Below, piece after piece: positions 51,204 to 59,919 of a DNA stretch of 64,000 nt. The stretch lies in the NCBI GenBank assembly GCA_003288255.1, contig CP026600.1:620001-684000 (forward strand), written 5' to 3'. A model generated the notes under the pieces. The model was not told where the DNA came from. It made no database searches and saw only the letters and a program-made list of their open reading frames with translations. A program made the translations under genes and the position numbers. This DNA is from Clostridiaceae bacterium 14S0207 (GTDB taxonomy: Bacteria; Bacillota; Clostridia; Clostridiales; Clostridiaceae). Numbering within the stretch: the stretch's first letter is position 1; every line of letters starts with the position of its first letter.

Positions 51204-52238
51204 ATGAATGAGTTATTAATTAATTTTGAGGATAATAAAACTAATAATGATCAAAAAACTATTGGCATTTTTGTTGAAACATTATTAAGAGAAGAATTAT
51301 TATATAAATTTTTAGAGGGTAGAAATGGAATGTGGAAGGTTATTAAGGATTTTGGAAAAGAAAATTACATTTCATGGAAACCCCAAAAAGAAGGAAATTA
51401 TATTATTATGGTACAAGGTAAAAAGGTGAATGGGTCTAAGCCTTTTGACTATTTAGAAAGAGAAGAATATAGTTATAAAAAAGATTTAGATATATGTAAA
51501 AATATAGAGGTGGATGAATATATAGAAGAAAATTCTAATATAGAAATAGGTGTAGATTTATATAATGAAAAGGGAGTTAAACAAAGGGAGGAACTACACA
51601 TAAATACTATAGCGAATAATTCAAAGGAAATATTAAATCAAAATATAGAGAAAAGCAAAATAAAATATATATTAACATCACCTAATGAAAATCATGTTGT
51701 AGATGAGGAAATAATGTTTGCATTGGTTATAGAAAATGCCCAAAATACTCTTATAAAATATAAATTGTACATAAATAATATATTTATAGAAGAAAAGGCT
51801 TATGATTCTATTAAATCTTTTATTTTTAGGCCTAGAATTATTGGAGAATATAGGATTGAATTTTACTCAAAGCATAGGGATAGTGAAAAAGAATTTGATA
51901 GTAAAAAGGATTATAAGTTTGAGGTTAAAGAAACAAGTGATATAACTGATATAACAGTAAATTGTAATAAAAATAAAATTGTATGTAATAAAGATGTTAC
52001 ATTTAATATAAATGTACAAGGGGGGAAAAGTGTTATATACGAATTTTATTTATTAAAAGATCAGGAATGGAAAATGGTTCAGGGGTATGGTGCAAAAAGT
52101 TTTTATACTTTTACTCCATTTAAAGAAGGTATATATGACCTATTAGTTTTAGCTAAAAGTGCAAAAAAAGATATAGATTATGAAAAATTTACAATATGCA
52201 AATTTGAAGTTGAAAAACAAATAGATAATATTAATTAG
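51204..52238 (+). CDS. triple tyrosine motif (Y_Y_Y) repeat protein
   Basis: 344 aa behind TAGGAGG, without a signal peptide. Three Ig-like units, each with the Y_Y_Y pattern: about 20-100 (MWKVIKDFGKENYISWKPQKEGNYIIMV), about 150-240 (SFIFRPRIIGEYRIEFYSK) and about 250-340 (WKMVQGYGAKSFYTFTPFKEGIYDLLVLAKS). Such repeats are known as the last extracellular unit of hybrid sensor kinases and, in clostridia, as free repeat proteins. No kinase is attached here. Function unknown; ligand binding or scaffold role is inference. Confidence 0.8.
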   Translation: MNELLINFEDNKTNNDQKTIGIFVETLLREELLYKFLEGRNGMWKVIKDFGKENYISWKPQKEGNYIIMVQGKKVNGSKPFDYLEREEYSYKKDLDICKNIEVDEYIEENSNIEIGVDLYNEKGVKQREELHINTIANNSKEILNQNIEKSKIKYILTSPNENHVVDEEIMFALVIENAQNTLIKYKLYINNIFIEEKAYDSIKSFIFRPRIIGEYRIEFYSKHRDSEKEFDSKKDYKFEVKETSDITDITVNCNKNKIVCNKDVTFNINVQGGKSVIYEFYLLKDQEWKMVQGYGAKSFYTFTPFKEGIYDLLVLAKSAKKDIDYEKFTICKFEVEKQIDNIN

Positions 52239-52311
52239 AATATTAAGATTACAAACGAATTTTTATTATAATAATAAACATAATAGAAAATTAAGAGGAG
52301 AATTGAAATAT

Positions 52312-53040
52312 ATGGAACGATTAGATAAGGTGCTTGCTAATTTAGGATATGGTACAAGGAAAGAAGTTAAAGGGCTTGTGAAAAGGGGAGAGGTATTAAT
52401 AAATGGAAATAAGGTTAAAGATAGTGCTATTAAGGTTGATCCTTATAAGGATGAAATAATAGTAGGAGAAGAAAAAATAGTATATAAAGAATTTATATAT
52501 CTTATGATGAATAAACCTGATGGTGTAGTTTCTGCCACATTTGATAATTATGATGAAACTGTAATAGATCTTTTAGAAGAAGAGGATAAAGTATTTGAGC
52601 CCTTTCCAGTAGGAAGATTAGATAAAGATACTGTAGGGTTATTACTATTAACCAATGATGGAGAGTTAAACCATAAGTTGATTTCACCTAAAAAGCATGT
52701 AGATAAGGTATATTATGCTCAAATAGATAGAGAAGTAGATAAAAAGGATATTAATGCCTTCGAAAAAGGTATTGTACTGGATGATGGGTATAAATGCATG
52801 CCAGGGAAATTAGAAATTTTAGATTCTACGGAAGATGGATCAAATGTATTAGTTACTATTCAAGAAGGAAAGTTTCATCAGGTAAAAAGAATGTTCCAAA
52901 GTAGAGAGAAAAAAGTTGTATATTTAAAAAGACAAAGTTTTGGACCTATAGATTTAGATGAGGAATTAAATGAGGGTGAATATAGAGAACTTACCGATGA
53001 AGAAATAAACTTATTAAAAAATTTAAATTCTAGAGAATAA
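52312..53040 (+). CDS. RsuA/RluB-family pseudouridine synthase
   Basis: 242 aa from ATG 52312 (GAGGAG 11 nt upstream; the in-frame TTG 52303 is too close to it). An S4 RNA-binding domain (1-50: LDKVLANLGYGTRKEVKGLVKRGEVLING) precedes the catalytic domain, with active-site Asp104 in PVGRLDKDTVGLLLLTNDG. The short S4 and the MNKPDGVVSAT motif point to the 16S rRNA U516 enzyme RsuA over the 23S enzyme RluB. Likely monocistronic. Confidence 0.88.
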   Translation: MERLDKVLANLGYGTRKEVKGLVKRGEVLINGNKVKDSAIKVDPYKDEIIVGEEKIVYKEFIYLMMNKPDGVVSATFDNYDETVIDLLEEEDKVFEPFPVGRLDKDTVGLLLLTNDGELNHKLISPKKHVDKVYYAQIDREVDKKDINAFEKGIVLDDGYKCMPGKLEILDSTEDGSNVLVTIQEGKFHQVKRMFQSREKKVVYLKRQSFGPIDLDEELNEGEYRELTDEEINLLKNLNSRE

Positions 53041-53215
53041 ATTGAAATAAGATTAAAAAAACAAACTGGAAAAATTAAACTTATATGTCGAAATAAAAAA
53101 ATATAAATTTAAAATTATTTAATAAAGTTGCATAATAAATGTTAAAAATTACAATAACAAAAAAAGAGAAAAATTAAAGTTAAATAAATAATTAATAGTA
53201 TTTTTCTAAAAACCC

Positions 53216-53244
53216 TTGAAATTATGAGGATAATAGCATATAAT
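53216..53244 (+). promoter_or_regulatory. promoter of the C-rich small RNA
   Basis: TTGAAA (53216-53221), 17-bp spacer, TATAAT (53239-53244). Start predicted near 53251. No ORF with a ribosome binding site follows. Confidence 0.75.
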
Positions 53245-53250
53245 AATTAT

Positions 53251-53390
53251 GCAAGAAAAAAACAACCCCCTTTTTATTATTAATAACAACCCATCCCCTA
53301 ATGTTATTAAAATAAAAAAATGTCGAAAACCCCTAAAATAATCGACAAACAATTAACTATTTAACGCACTGAACAGTGCGTTATTTTTTT
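53251..53390 (+). ncRNA. candidate C-rich small regulatory RNA
   Basis: About 140 nt between a consensus promoter and an intrinsic terminator. The 5' end is single-stranded with CCCCC at 53266-53270. Hairpin 1 (53280-53287 with 53303-53310, 8 bp) has a 15-nt loop containing CCCATCCCC. Hairpin 2 (53321-53326 with 53342-53347, 6 bp) has a 15-nt loop containing ACCCCTAA. In a genome this AT-rich, three exposed C-runs are striking. Firmicute small RNAs such as RsaE/RoxS use C-rich loops to pair with G-rich ribosome binding sites. This is not recognised as a known family; it is neither 6S RNA nor tmRNA by sequence. Confidence 0.7.
53363..53390 (+). terminator. terminator of the C-rich small RNA
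   Basis: AACGCACT/AGTGCGTT stem with GAAC loop (53363-53382) and seven T's. Confidence 0.92.
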
Positions 53391-53662
53391 ATTATCAATA
53401 TGTAAACAAAAGGAAAATGAGAACTGCATAATGGAATAGGTTTATATATAAAGGGTAAAATAAATATAAAAGATACAATATTCACATAAAAAATAAAAGT
53501 AATATAAAATATAATAAAATATGGTATAATTTATAGATATTTAGAAAAACATAAATACTGCATAAATATAATAAAATTGAGTAAAAAGTAAGTTAAGAGT
53601 GAAAAATAAATGATATATAAATAGAAAGATAATATTTGGACTTGAAAGGAAGTGTAATTTAT

Positions 53663-55861
53663 TTGTATAAAGAACTTAGAAAAATATTAATTAATTTTAT
53701 GACAGAAAAGGCTTACAAACCTATGACAGCTAAAGAATTAGCTAAGATATTTGGAATATATAAAAAAGAAATGCCAGATTTTAAAAAGTTATTAGGTTAT
53801 ATGGAAGACGATGGAGAGATTATTAAAAATAACACAGAACATTATGGAATTCCAGAACGTATGGGATTTGTAATGGGAAGTTTTGAAAGTAATGCAAAGG
53901 GATTTGGCTTTGTTATTCGCGAAGGTGAAGAAAAGGATGTATTTATACCTAGTTCAGGCGTAAATGGAGCTATGCATGGTGATAAAGTTTTAGTATCTAT
54001 TATCAAGGAAGAAAAAGTAGGTAAAAAATGTGAGGGAGAAATATATAAAGTAATAAAAAGAGCCAATAAGGTAATGATAGGTACTTTTCAAGATAGTAGA
54101 AATTTTGGATTTTTGGTTCCAGAAGATAAAAGAATTCACCAAGATATTTTTATACCTAAAGATAAAATAGGTGATGCTAAAGATGGTCAAATAGTTGTAG
54201 CAGAAATAACTAAATGGCCGGATAATAGAAGAAGTCCAGAAGGAAAAATCATAGAAATATTAGGTAATAAAGGCGATAGAGGAATAGATATCCTAACAGT
54301 TATAAGAAAACACAATCTACCAGAAGCATTTCCAACTAAGGTTGAAGCTTATGCAGAAAACATAGAAGACGTTATTTCAGAAAGTGAATATGAAAGAAGA
54401 CGTGACCTTAGAGACCTTCTTATGGTAACTATAGATGGAGAAGATGCTAAAGATCTTGATGATGCTGTATCAGTACAAAAATTAGAAAATGGTAACTATC
54501 TTTTAGGGGTTCATATAGCTGATGTTTCACATTATGTTAAAGAAAAAAATGTATTAGATAAAGAGGCTTTTAAAAGAGGAACTTCAGTTTATTTAATAGA
54601 CAGGGTAATTCCAATGCTACCTAAAAAGTTATCTAATGGAGTGTGTAGTTTAAATCCTAAGGTGGATAGATTAGCATTAACATGTATGATGGAAATTGAT
54701 GATAAGGGTAAAGTTATTTCACATGATGTTTTTGAAAGTGTAATAAAAACAAATGAGAGAATGACATATACTGATGTAACCAAAATTTTAAGAGATAAAG
54801 ATGAAGACCTTATTAAAAAATATGATTATTTATATGAAATGTTTAAAGATATGGGAGAGCTTTTTGAAATTCTTAATAAAAAGAGAATGGGTAGAGGCGC
54901 TATAGATTTTGACTTTGAAGAGTGTAAAATTATTTTAGATGAAATGGGTAAACCTATAGATGTAAAACCATATGAAAGGGCTATTGCTAATAGAATAATA
55001 GAAGAATTTATGCTTATATGCAATGAAACTATAGCAGAATATATGTTCTGGACTAAAATGCCTTTTGTATATAGAATTCATGAGGATCCAAATGAAGAAA
55101 AGTTAGCTCATTTTAGAGATTTTGTTTATAATTTAGGATATGTATTAAAACCAAATCTAAGTATACATCCAAGACATCTTCAAGAAATATTAGAAGATGT
55201 AAAGGGTAAAAAAGAAGAGGTTGTTGTAAGTACTTTAATGTTAAGATCTATGATGAAAGCAAAATATTCTCCTGAATGTATAGGACATTTCGGATTAGCA
55301 GCAAGATATTATTGTCATTTTACATCACCAATTAGAAGATATCCAGATTTAATGATTCATAGAATAATTAAAGAATACATTAATGGAAAAATAGATGAAA
55401 AAAAAGCTGTAAGATTAAAAACTATAGTAGAAGAAGCTTCGTTAAAATCTTCTGAAAGAGAAAGAGCCGCTATGGAAGTTGAAAGAGAAGTTGATGATTT
55501 AAAGAAAGCGGAATATATGAGCTATAGAATTGGAGAAGAATTTGAAGGAATTATTTCATCTGTTACAAACTTTGGTATGTTTGTTGAATTACCAAATACA
55601 ATAGAAGGTCTAGTTCATATAACAGATTTATATGATGATTATTACATTTTTGATGATGCTCATTTATGCTTAGTAGGCGAACATACAAAGAAAATGTATA
55701 AACTAGGTGATCCAGTAAAAATAGTAGTTAGCAGAGTATGTATGGAAACAAATGAAATATATTTTGAGTTGGTTCAAGATGAAGAAGAAAATTTAGAGGA
55801 GTTAACCGTATCAGAAGAAGATGCTAAAATAGTTAAGGAAGGCATTGAAAATTTAGAGTAG
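53663..55861 (+). CDS. rnr: ribonuclease R
   Basis: 732 aa from TTG 53663, about 10 nt after AAAGGAAG; the open frame reaches back to another TTG at 53636 and the next ATG is at 53699. N-terminal helix-turn-helix region, two cold-shock domains (GFVMGSFESNAKGFGFVI and MIGTFQDSRNFGFLVPED), RNB catalytic domain (VTIDGEDAKDLDDAVSV with the metal-binding Asp residues, GRGAIDFDFEE, HFTSPIRRYPDLMIHR) and a C-terminal S1 domain (FEGIISSVTNFGMFVEL). A 3'-5' exoribonuclease that degrades structured RNA. smpB and ssrA, its usual neighbours, do not follow. Confidence 0.95.
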   Translation: MYKELRKILINFMTEKAYKPMTAKELAKIFGIYKKEMPDFKKLLGYMEDDGEIIKNNTEHYGIPERMGFVMGSFESNAKGFGFVIREGEEKDVFIPSSGVNGAMHGDKVLVSIIKEEKVGKKCEGEIYKVIKRANKVMIGTFQDSRNFGFLVPEDKRIHQDIFIPKDKIGDAKDGQIVVAEITKWPDNRRSPEGKIIEILGNKGDRGIDILTVIRKHNLPEAFPTKVEAYAENIEDVISESEYERRRDLRDLLMVTIDGEDAKDLDDAVSVQKLENGNYLLGVHIADVSHYVKEKNVLDKEAFKRGTSVYLIDRVIPMLPKKLSNGVCSLNPKVDRLALTCMMEIDDKGKVISHDVFESVIKTNERMTYTDVTKILRDKDEDLIKKYDYLYEMFKDMGELFEILNKKRMGRGAIDFDFEECKIILDEMGKPIDVKPYERAIANRIIEEFMLICNETIAEYMFWTKMPFVYRIHEDPNEEKLAHFRDFVYNLGYVLKPNLSIHPRHLQEILEDVKGKKEEVVVSTLMLRSMMKAKYSPECIGHFGLAARYYCHFTSPIRRYPDLMIHRIIKEYINGKIDEKKAVRLKTIVEEASLKSSERERAAMEVEREVDDLKKAEYMSYRIGEEFEGIISSVTNFGMFVELPNTIEGLVHITDLYDDYYIFDDAHLCLVGEHTKKMYKLGDPVKIVVSRVCMETNEIYFELVQDEEENLEELTVSEEDAKIVKEGIENLE

Positions 55862-55885
55862 GTTATAAGAAAAACCTATGTTAAT

Positions 55886-55927
55886 AAAAAATAGTAGTTT
55901 TCGTACAAGAAAACTACTATTTTTTTT
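55886..55927 (+). terminator. terminator of rnr
   Basis: About 17-bp perfect stem (55886-55902 with 55909-55925) running into seven T's. Confidence 0.92.
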
Positions 55928-56221
55928 GAAAATTTTTGTAGTGTATATGTTTTAATTATTTTAAAATAGTTAAAAAAATTATAAATTAAAAAATATAATA
56001 TAGAATATGTTACGCGTAAATCTAAAATATGTAAAAATTTTAAGTTGATTAGAATATAAAAATAATGATAACAAAAAATATCGAAATATTACATGGAAAT
56101 AACATGAGTTGACTAAAATTTTCAATAAGCATATTAAGCCATTTATTTATAAGTTAAATAGATATTTTGTATTTTAAACTTAAATTAAAAGTTGTAAATC
56201 TTTATTTAGAGGAGAGATGTT
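55928..56221. other. intergenic, no gene seen
   Basis: About 290 nt, AT-rich, before the ABC transporter pair. No convincing ORF or hairpin; TTTAGAGGAGAG before 56222 is the ribosome binding site of the next gene. Confidence 0.5.
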
Positions 56222-56869
56222 ATGGAAAATAGATTAATTATCAAAAATATAAATTTTGTTTATCAAAAAAGAAAAATTTTAGATAATCTTTCTTTTTCGA
56301 GTACAAACGGGGTGGTTGCATTAGTTGGTAACCATGATGTAGGAAAAACTACTTTGATTAATATTATAGTAGGGCTTAAAAAACCTCTAAGTGGGGAAAT
56401 AATTTTTAATAACAAAAATCTTTTAAAAGATTTTAAATTTATATCTAAATATATAGGATATTTGCCACAAAATTTTAATGTATATAATGAAATTTCAGGA
56501 TATGATTTTTTAGCCTATGTCTGTGATGTAAAAGGGGTACGGGGTAAGGAGAAAAAATTAAAGATTGAAAACCTAATAGAAGAGTTCAATTTATATGAGA
56601 ACATTGAAAATCCTATAGGAACATATTCTAGTGAATTTAAAAGGAAACTTGGAATTGCACAAGCTATGATAGGTAACTCACAATTAATTATTATGGACAA
56701 TCCCATGGTAGGGCTTACTGAGCAAGGGAAATTGGACTTTAAAAATTATTTTTCTCATAAGGGGAAAGATAAAATAATACTTATAGCAACTAATTGTATT
56801 AAAGATGTAGAGTCCTTTTGTGATCAAATATTAATTATGAAAGATAGTAAAGTTTCATTAAAAAAATAG
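56222..56869 (+). CDS. ABC transporter ATP-binding protein with degenerate catalytic motifs
   Basis: 215 aa. Walker A is intact (GNHDVGKTT, 36-44) and the Q loop is present (YLPQNF). Three catalytic positions are changed: the signature LSGGQ is TYSSEF (134-139), the Walker B glutamate is Asn160 (IIMDNP for LLDEP), and the H-loop histidine is Asn191 (IATNC). Nucleotide binding is likely but hydrolysis doubtful. It belongs with the membrane protein 51 nt downstream. It may work as a regulatory or slow ATPase, or may be decaying. Confidence 0.88.
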   Translation: MENRLIIKNINFVYQKRKILDNLSFSSTNGVVALVGNHDVGKTTLINIIVGLKKPLSGEIIFNNKNLLKDFKFISKYIGYLPQNFNVYNEISGYDFLAYVCDVKGVRGKEKKLKIENLIEEFNLYENIENPIGTYSSEFKRKLGIAQAMIGNSQLIIMDNPMVGLTEQGKLDFKNYFSHKGKDKIILIATNCIKDVESFCDQILIMKDSKVSLKK

Positions 56870-56920
56870 GGAAGGTGTCAAAGAAGAAATTTAATAATTA
56901 TATTAAGGAGAGAAGTTTAA

Positions 56921-57628
56921 ATGAATTTAGATAATTTTAAAATTAATAATCCTATATTTAAGAATTATTTTAAGATATTTGATCTTAAAGGAAAAAAATT
57001 AAAGATAACATTTTTACTTTTAGTAATTTTATTATATAAGGCTATATTCACTCCGGTTAAGCCTGAATATTTACAATTAATAAAATGTAGTTCAATAGTT
57101 AATGTAGATATATTATATGATTACATAGTACCATTGGTTTTAGCATTGATAATTTGTTATATATTTTATAGTGATTATAAAAATAAAGAATATGAATTAT
57201 TAACCTTTTATAATAGAGGAAATATAAATTATAATGTTTTTTATAGATGGTTAATTCATACCTTGTTATATATATTAGGATCTTTTATTACGGCAATGAT
57301 TTACTACAGAACTGTATCTTTTTTGGATAAAACTAATTTATTACTAAGTTTAAGATTTATTCCAAGTCTAGTTTTTTTATGTTCTTTAAGTTTATTTTTA
57401 ATTATTTATATAAAAAAAATAAATATAGTCAGTTGTATTTTAATATTATATTGTGTGTTAGACTATGTATTTCTTGGTAAACTTGGTTATTGTTTTTCTA
57501 TAGGAGCTAATATAAATAATTTTTATTATAAAATTTCACCTCAGTTTTTTTTCATAAATAGAATAAGTTTGTTGTTCATTGGGATTGTACTTGTTTACAT
57601 AGCTTGCAAGAAAGCTATAAGAATTTAA
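56921..57628 (+). CDS. ABC-2-like membrane protein
   Basis: 235 aa behind AAGGAGAG with about six membrane segments (about 28-45, 65-85, 103-125, 138-160, 164-186, 208-230). It shows no soluble domain or signature and is assigned as the permease only from its position behind the ATPase gene and its topology. Substrate unknown. Confidence 0.65.
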   Translation: MNLDNFKINNPIFKNYFKIFDLKGKKLKITFLLLVILLYKAIFTPVKPEYLQLIKCSSIVNVDILYDYIVPLVLALIICYIFYSDYKNKEYELLTFYNRGNINYNVFYRWLIHTLLYILGSFITAMIYYRTVSFLDKTNLLLSLRFIPSLVFLCSLSLFLIIYIKKINIVSCILILYCVLDYVFLGKLGYCFSIGANINNFYYKISPQFFFINRISLLFIGIVLVYIACKKAIRI

Positions 57629-57646
57629 GAATAATATAATAAATTT

Positions 57647-57688
57647 ATGGAGTAAGGTATAAAATATTATAAACCTTACTCCATTTTT
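57647..57688 (+). terminator. terminator of the ABC pair
   Basis: Perfect 12-bp stem (57647-57658 with 57673-57684) and T run. Confidence 0.88.
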
Positions 57689-57916
57689 GTTATAAAATAA
57701 TAGAGTTTATGTTAAATCTTTATTTTTTCATTGATATATTTATTAAAAAATTGTAAAGTAGCATACGAAAGGTAAAATTATTATTTTTTAATATAATATT
57801 ATATTTTTTCTAAAAATTGTTATAATATTAACAAGGATAATAATATTAATTAAATAGCTAGTATTCTAAGTAAATCTTTATGAGAAAGTAGAATTTAAAT
57901 TGTGGGGGGAAATATT

Positions 57917-59419
57917 ATGGATTTTGAAACTCAATTAAAAAAACTTAAATATTTAACATTAAAACAGGTATCTACTTTGGCAAAAGAAAACAAACTTACA
58001 AAAGAAACTATAGAAAAAATACCTTATAATATTATAGAAGGTGATAAAGCTAATTATAGATGCTGTATTTATAGGGAAAGAGCGGTAGTTTTGCAAAGAG
58101 CTCAATTAGCGTCAGGTTATGTTCCAAATGATAATATTATAGATGACTTGGTAGATATGGATGAATATAATCACGTAATGTATGTTCTTCCAGCAGCTTG
58201 TGATAAGTGTCCTATACATCAATATACAGTTACTGAGGTCTGTAGAGGATGTATACAACATAAATGCATGGAGGTTTGTCCAGTAAATGCTATAACACGA
58301 GTTCAAGGAAGAGCTTATATTAATCATGATATATGTGTAGAATGTGGTATGTGTAAAAAAGTTTGTCCATATAATGCAATTGTTCAAGTTAATAGACCAT
58401 GTAAAATATCTTGTCCAACAGGGGCCTTAGAGATAGACAGTAAAAGTAAAAGAGCAAAAATAGATAAAGAAAATTGTATAAATTGTGGAGCATGTATGGT
58501 TGCTTGTCCTTTTGGAGCTATAGCAGATAAAAGCTATATAGTACCAGTAACACAGGCGTTAGTTGATAAAAAAAAGGATGTATATGCAGTGGTAGCTCCT
58601 TCAATTGTTGGACAGTTAGAAAATAAAATAACAATAGGTATGATAAAAGATTCATTGAAAAAGATTGGATTTAAAGATATGATAGAAGTAGCATGTGGAG
58701 CTGATGCTGTTACAGTACATGAATCTAAAGAATTTACAGAAAGAATGAAAAATGATAATAAATATATGACTACTTCTTGTTGTTCAAGTTTTGTTGAATA
58801 TATAGAAAAAAAGTTTTCAGATCAAATATCTAATATTTCTACTACAGTATCCCCAATGGTAGCAGTAGGTAGAATGATCAAGCAACAAAATAACAATGCT
58901 ATTATTGTATTTATTGGTCCCTGTACAAGCAAAAAAGCAGAAATTACTAGAGAGAATGTAAAAGATTCTGTAGATTATGTATTAACTTTTGAAGAAGCTA
59001 TAGCTTTATTGGGGGCATTCAATATAAAAATAGAGGAATGTAAAGACTTAGTTGTAGAAGATGCTACAATTTATGGTAGAGGTTTTGCACAAGCAGGAGG
59101 TGTTACCGCTGCCATTCAAAGTTATTGTAAGGAAAAAGAAATAGATATAGAACTTAAACCAGTAAAAGTTAGTGGAAAAGATGCAATAAAAAAAGCCATG
59201 ACTATGGCTAAAGTAGGAAGAGTAGGCGGTAATTTTATAGAGGGTATGATGTGTGAAGGTGGATGCATTAATGGAGCGGGAATAATAAAATCAATGATAA
59301 AATCAAAAGGACAGTTAGTTAAATTTAATAATTCATCACAAAAAAAATCTATTAAGGATAATAATCAAATGAAACAATTTAAAAATGTAAATATGAAAAC
59401 TAGAAAAAATAATGAATAA
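57917..59419 (+). CDS. [FeFe]-hydrogenase-like iron-sulfur protein (group B type)
   Basis: 500 aa from ATG 57917 behind GGGGGG. An N-terminal helical region (1-90) is followed by a cysteine-rich ferredoxin part (95-200, several CxxC..C sets including CVECGMCKKVCP and CINCGACMVACP) and an H-cluster domain. H-cluster motifs: L1 TTSCC288-289SSF, L2 GPC336TSKKAE, L3 EGMMC446EGGC450INGAG. All H-cluster cysteines are kept, but L1 lacks the usual Pro-Ala-Trp and L2 has Gly for Met. This resembles the group B / CpIII-like enzymes. Single gene; H2 production is likely but not proven. A Lys/Asn-rich tail ends it. Confidence 0.85.
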   Translation: MDFETQLKKLKYLTLKQVSTLAKENKLTKETIEKIPYNIIEGDKANYRCCIYRERAVVLQRAQLASGYVPNDNIIDDLVDMDEYNHVMYVLPAACDKCPIHQYTVTEVCRGCIQHKCMEVCPVNAITRVQGRAYINHDICVECGMCKKVCPYNAIVQVNRPCKISCPTGALEIDSKSKRAKIDKENCINCGACMVACPFGAIADKSYIVPVTQALVDKKKDVYAVVAPSIVGQLENKITIGMIKDSLKKIGFKDMIEVACGADAVTVHESKEFTERMKNDNKYMTTSCCSSFVEYIEKKFSDQISNISTTVSPMVAVGRMIKQQNNNAIIVFIGPCTSKKAEITRENVKDSVDYVLTFEEAIALLGAFNIKIEECKDLVVEDATIYGRGFAQAGGVTAAIQSYCKEKEIDIELKPVKVSGKDAIKKAMTMAKVGRVGGNFIEGMMCEGGCINGAGIIKSMIKSKGQLVKFNNSSQKKSIKDNNQMKQFKNVNMKTRKNNE

Positions 59420-59493
59420 CAGTACAAATAAATAATTTTAAATAAAAGTACCAATACTATTAATGAAAAATTTAATTAATGGAGGTGTACTTT

Positions 59494-59649
59494 ATGAAAA
59501 AGAAAGACAAAAGGGAATGGACAAAAGAAAATTATTTACACAATGGTGCAAAAACTCAAAATCAATGGGCAAAAAATAGATTAGACACAACTATAGAAAA
59601 GCCAGGGATTAATGAAAGTGGGAAAGAAATAAAGAAACAAGGTTTTTAA
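59494..59649 (+). CDS. small hydrophilic protein
   Basis: 51 aa with ATG 59494, 8 nt after GGAGGTG, an excellent ribosome binding site. The sequence starts MKKKDKREWTKENYLHNGAK and is polar, with no membrane segment or cysteine. It lies 74 nt after the hydrogenase-like gene and before a terminator, so it may be cotranscribed. No family recognised. Confidence 0.65.
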   Translation: MKKKDKREWTKENYLHNGAKTQNQWAKNRLDTTIEKPGINESGKEIKKQGF

Positions 59650-59692
59650 AAACATATAAAAATATGGGGTATAGGTAAAATATAATTGATAT

Positions 59693-59741
59693 AAAAACAC
59701 TATGAATTTTAATGTTTGTTACTAAAATTTGTAGTGTTTTT
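59693..59741 (+). terminator. terminator after the 51-aa protein
   Basis: 10-bp outer stem (59693-59702 with 59732-59741) plus weak inner pairs, ending in T's. Confidence 0.65.
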
Positions 59742-59919
59742 ACTATTTTTATAATAAAAAGTTATGGTACATTATTTTTTTATTAATATGAGATTTACAA
59801 ATGTTTTAGAAAAAATAAGTTTAAGTGATTTAGTAAGTTTATAAGGGGATATAAAAAGATAGCAATAAAATTAAGAAAGTCATATATATAATACAGTATC
59901 ACTTTTTAAGGGGCCAGTT

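Noticed and set aside
53216-53390. 6S RNA or tmRNA identity for the small RNA
   Set aside because: Too short, no large central bubble, no tRNA-like ends or tag frame.
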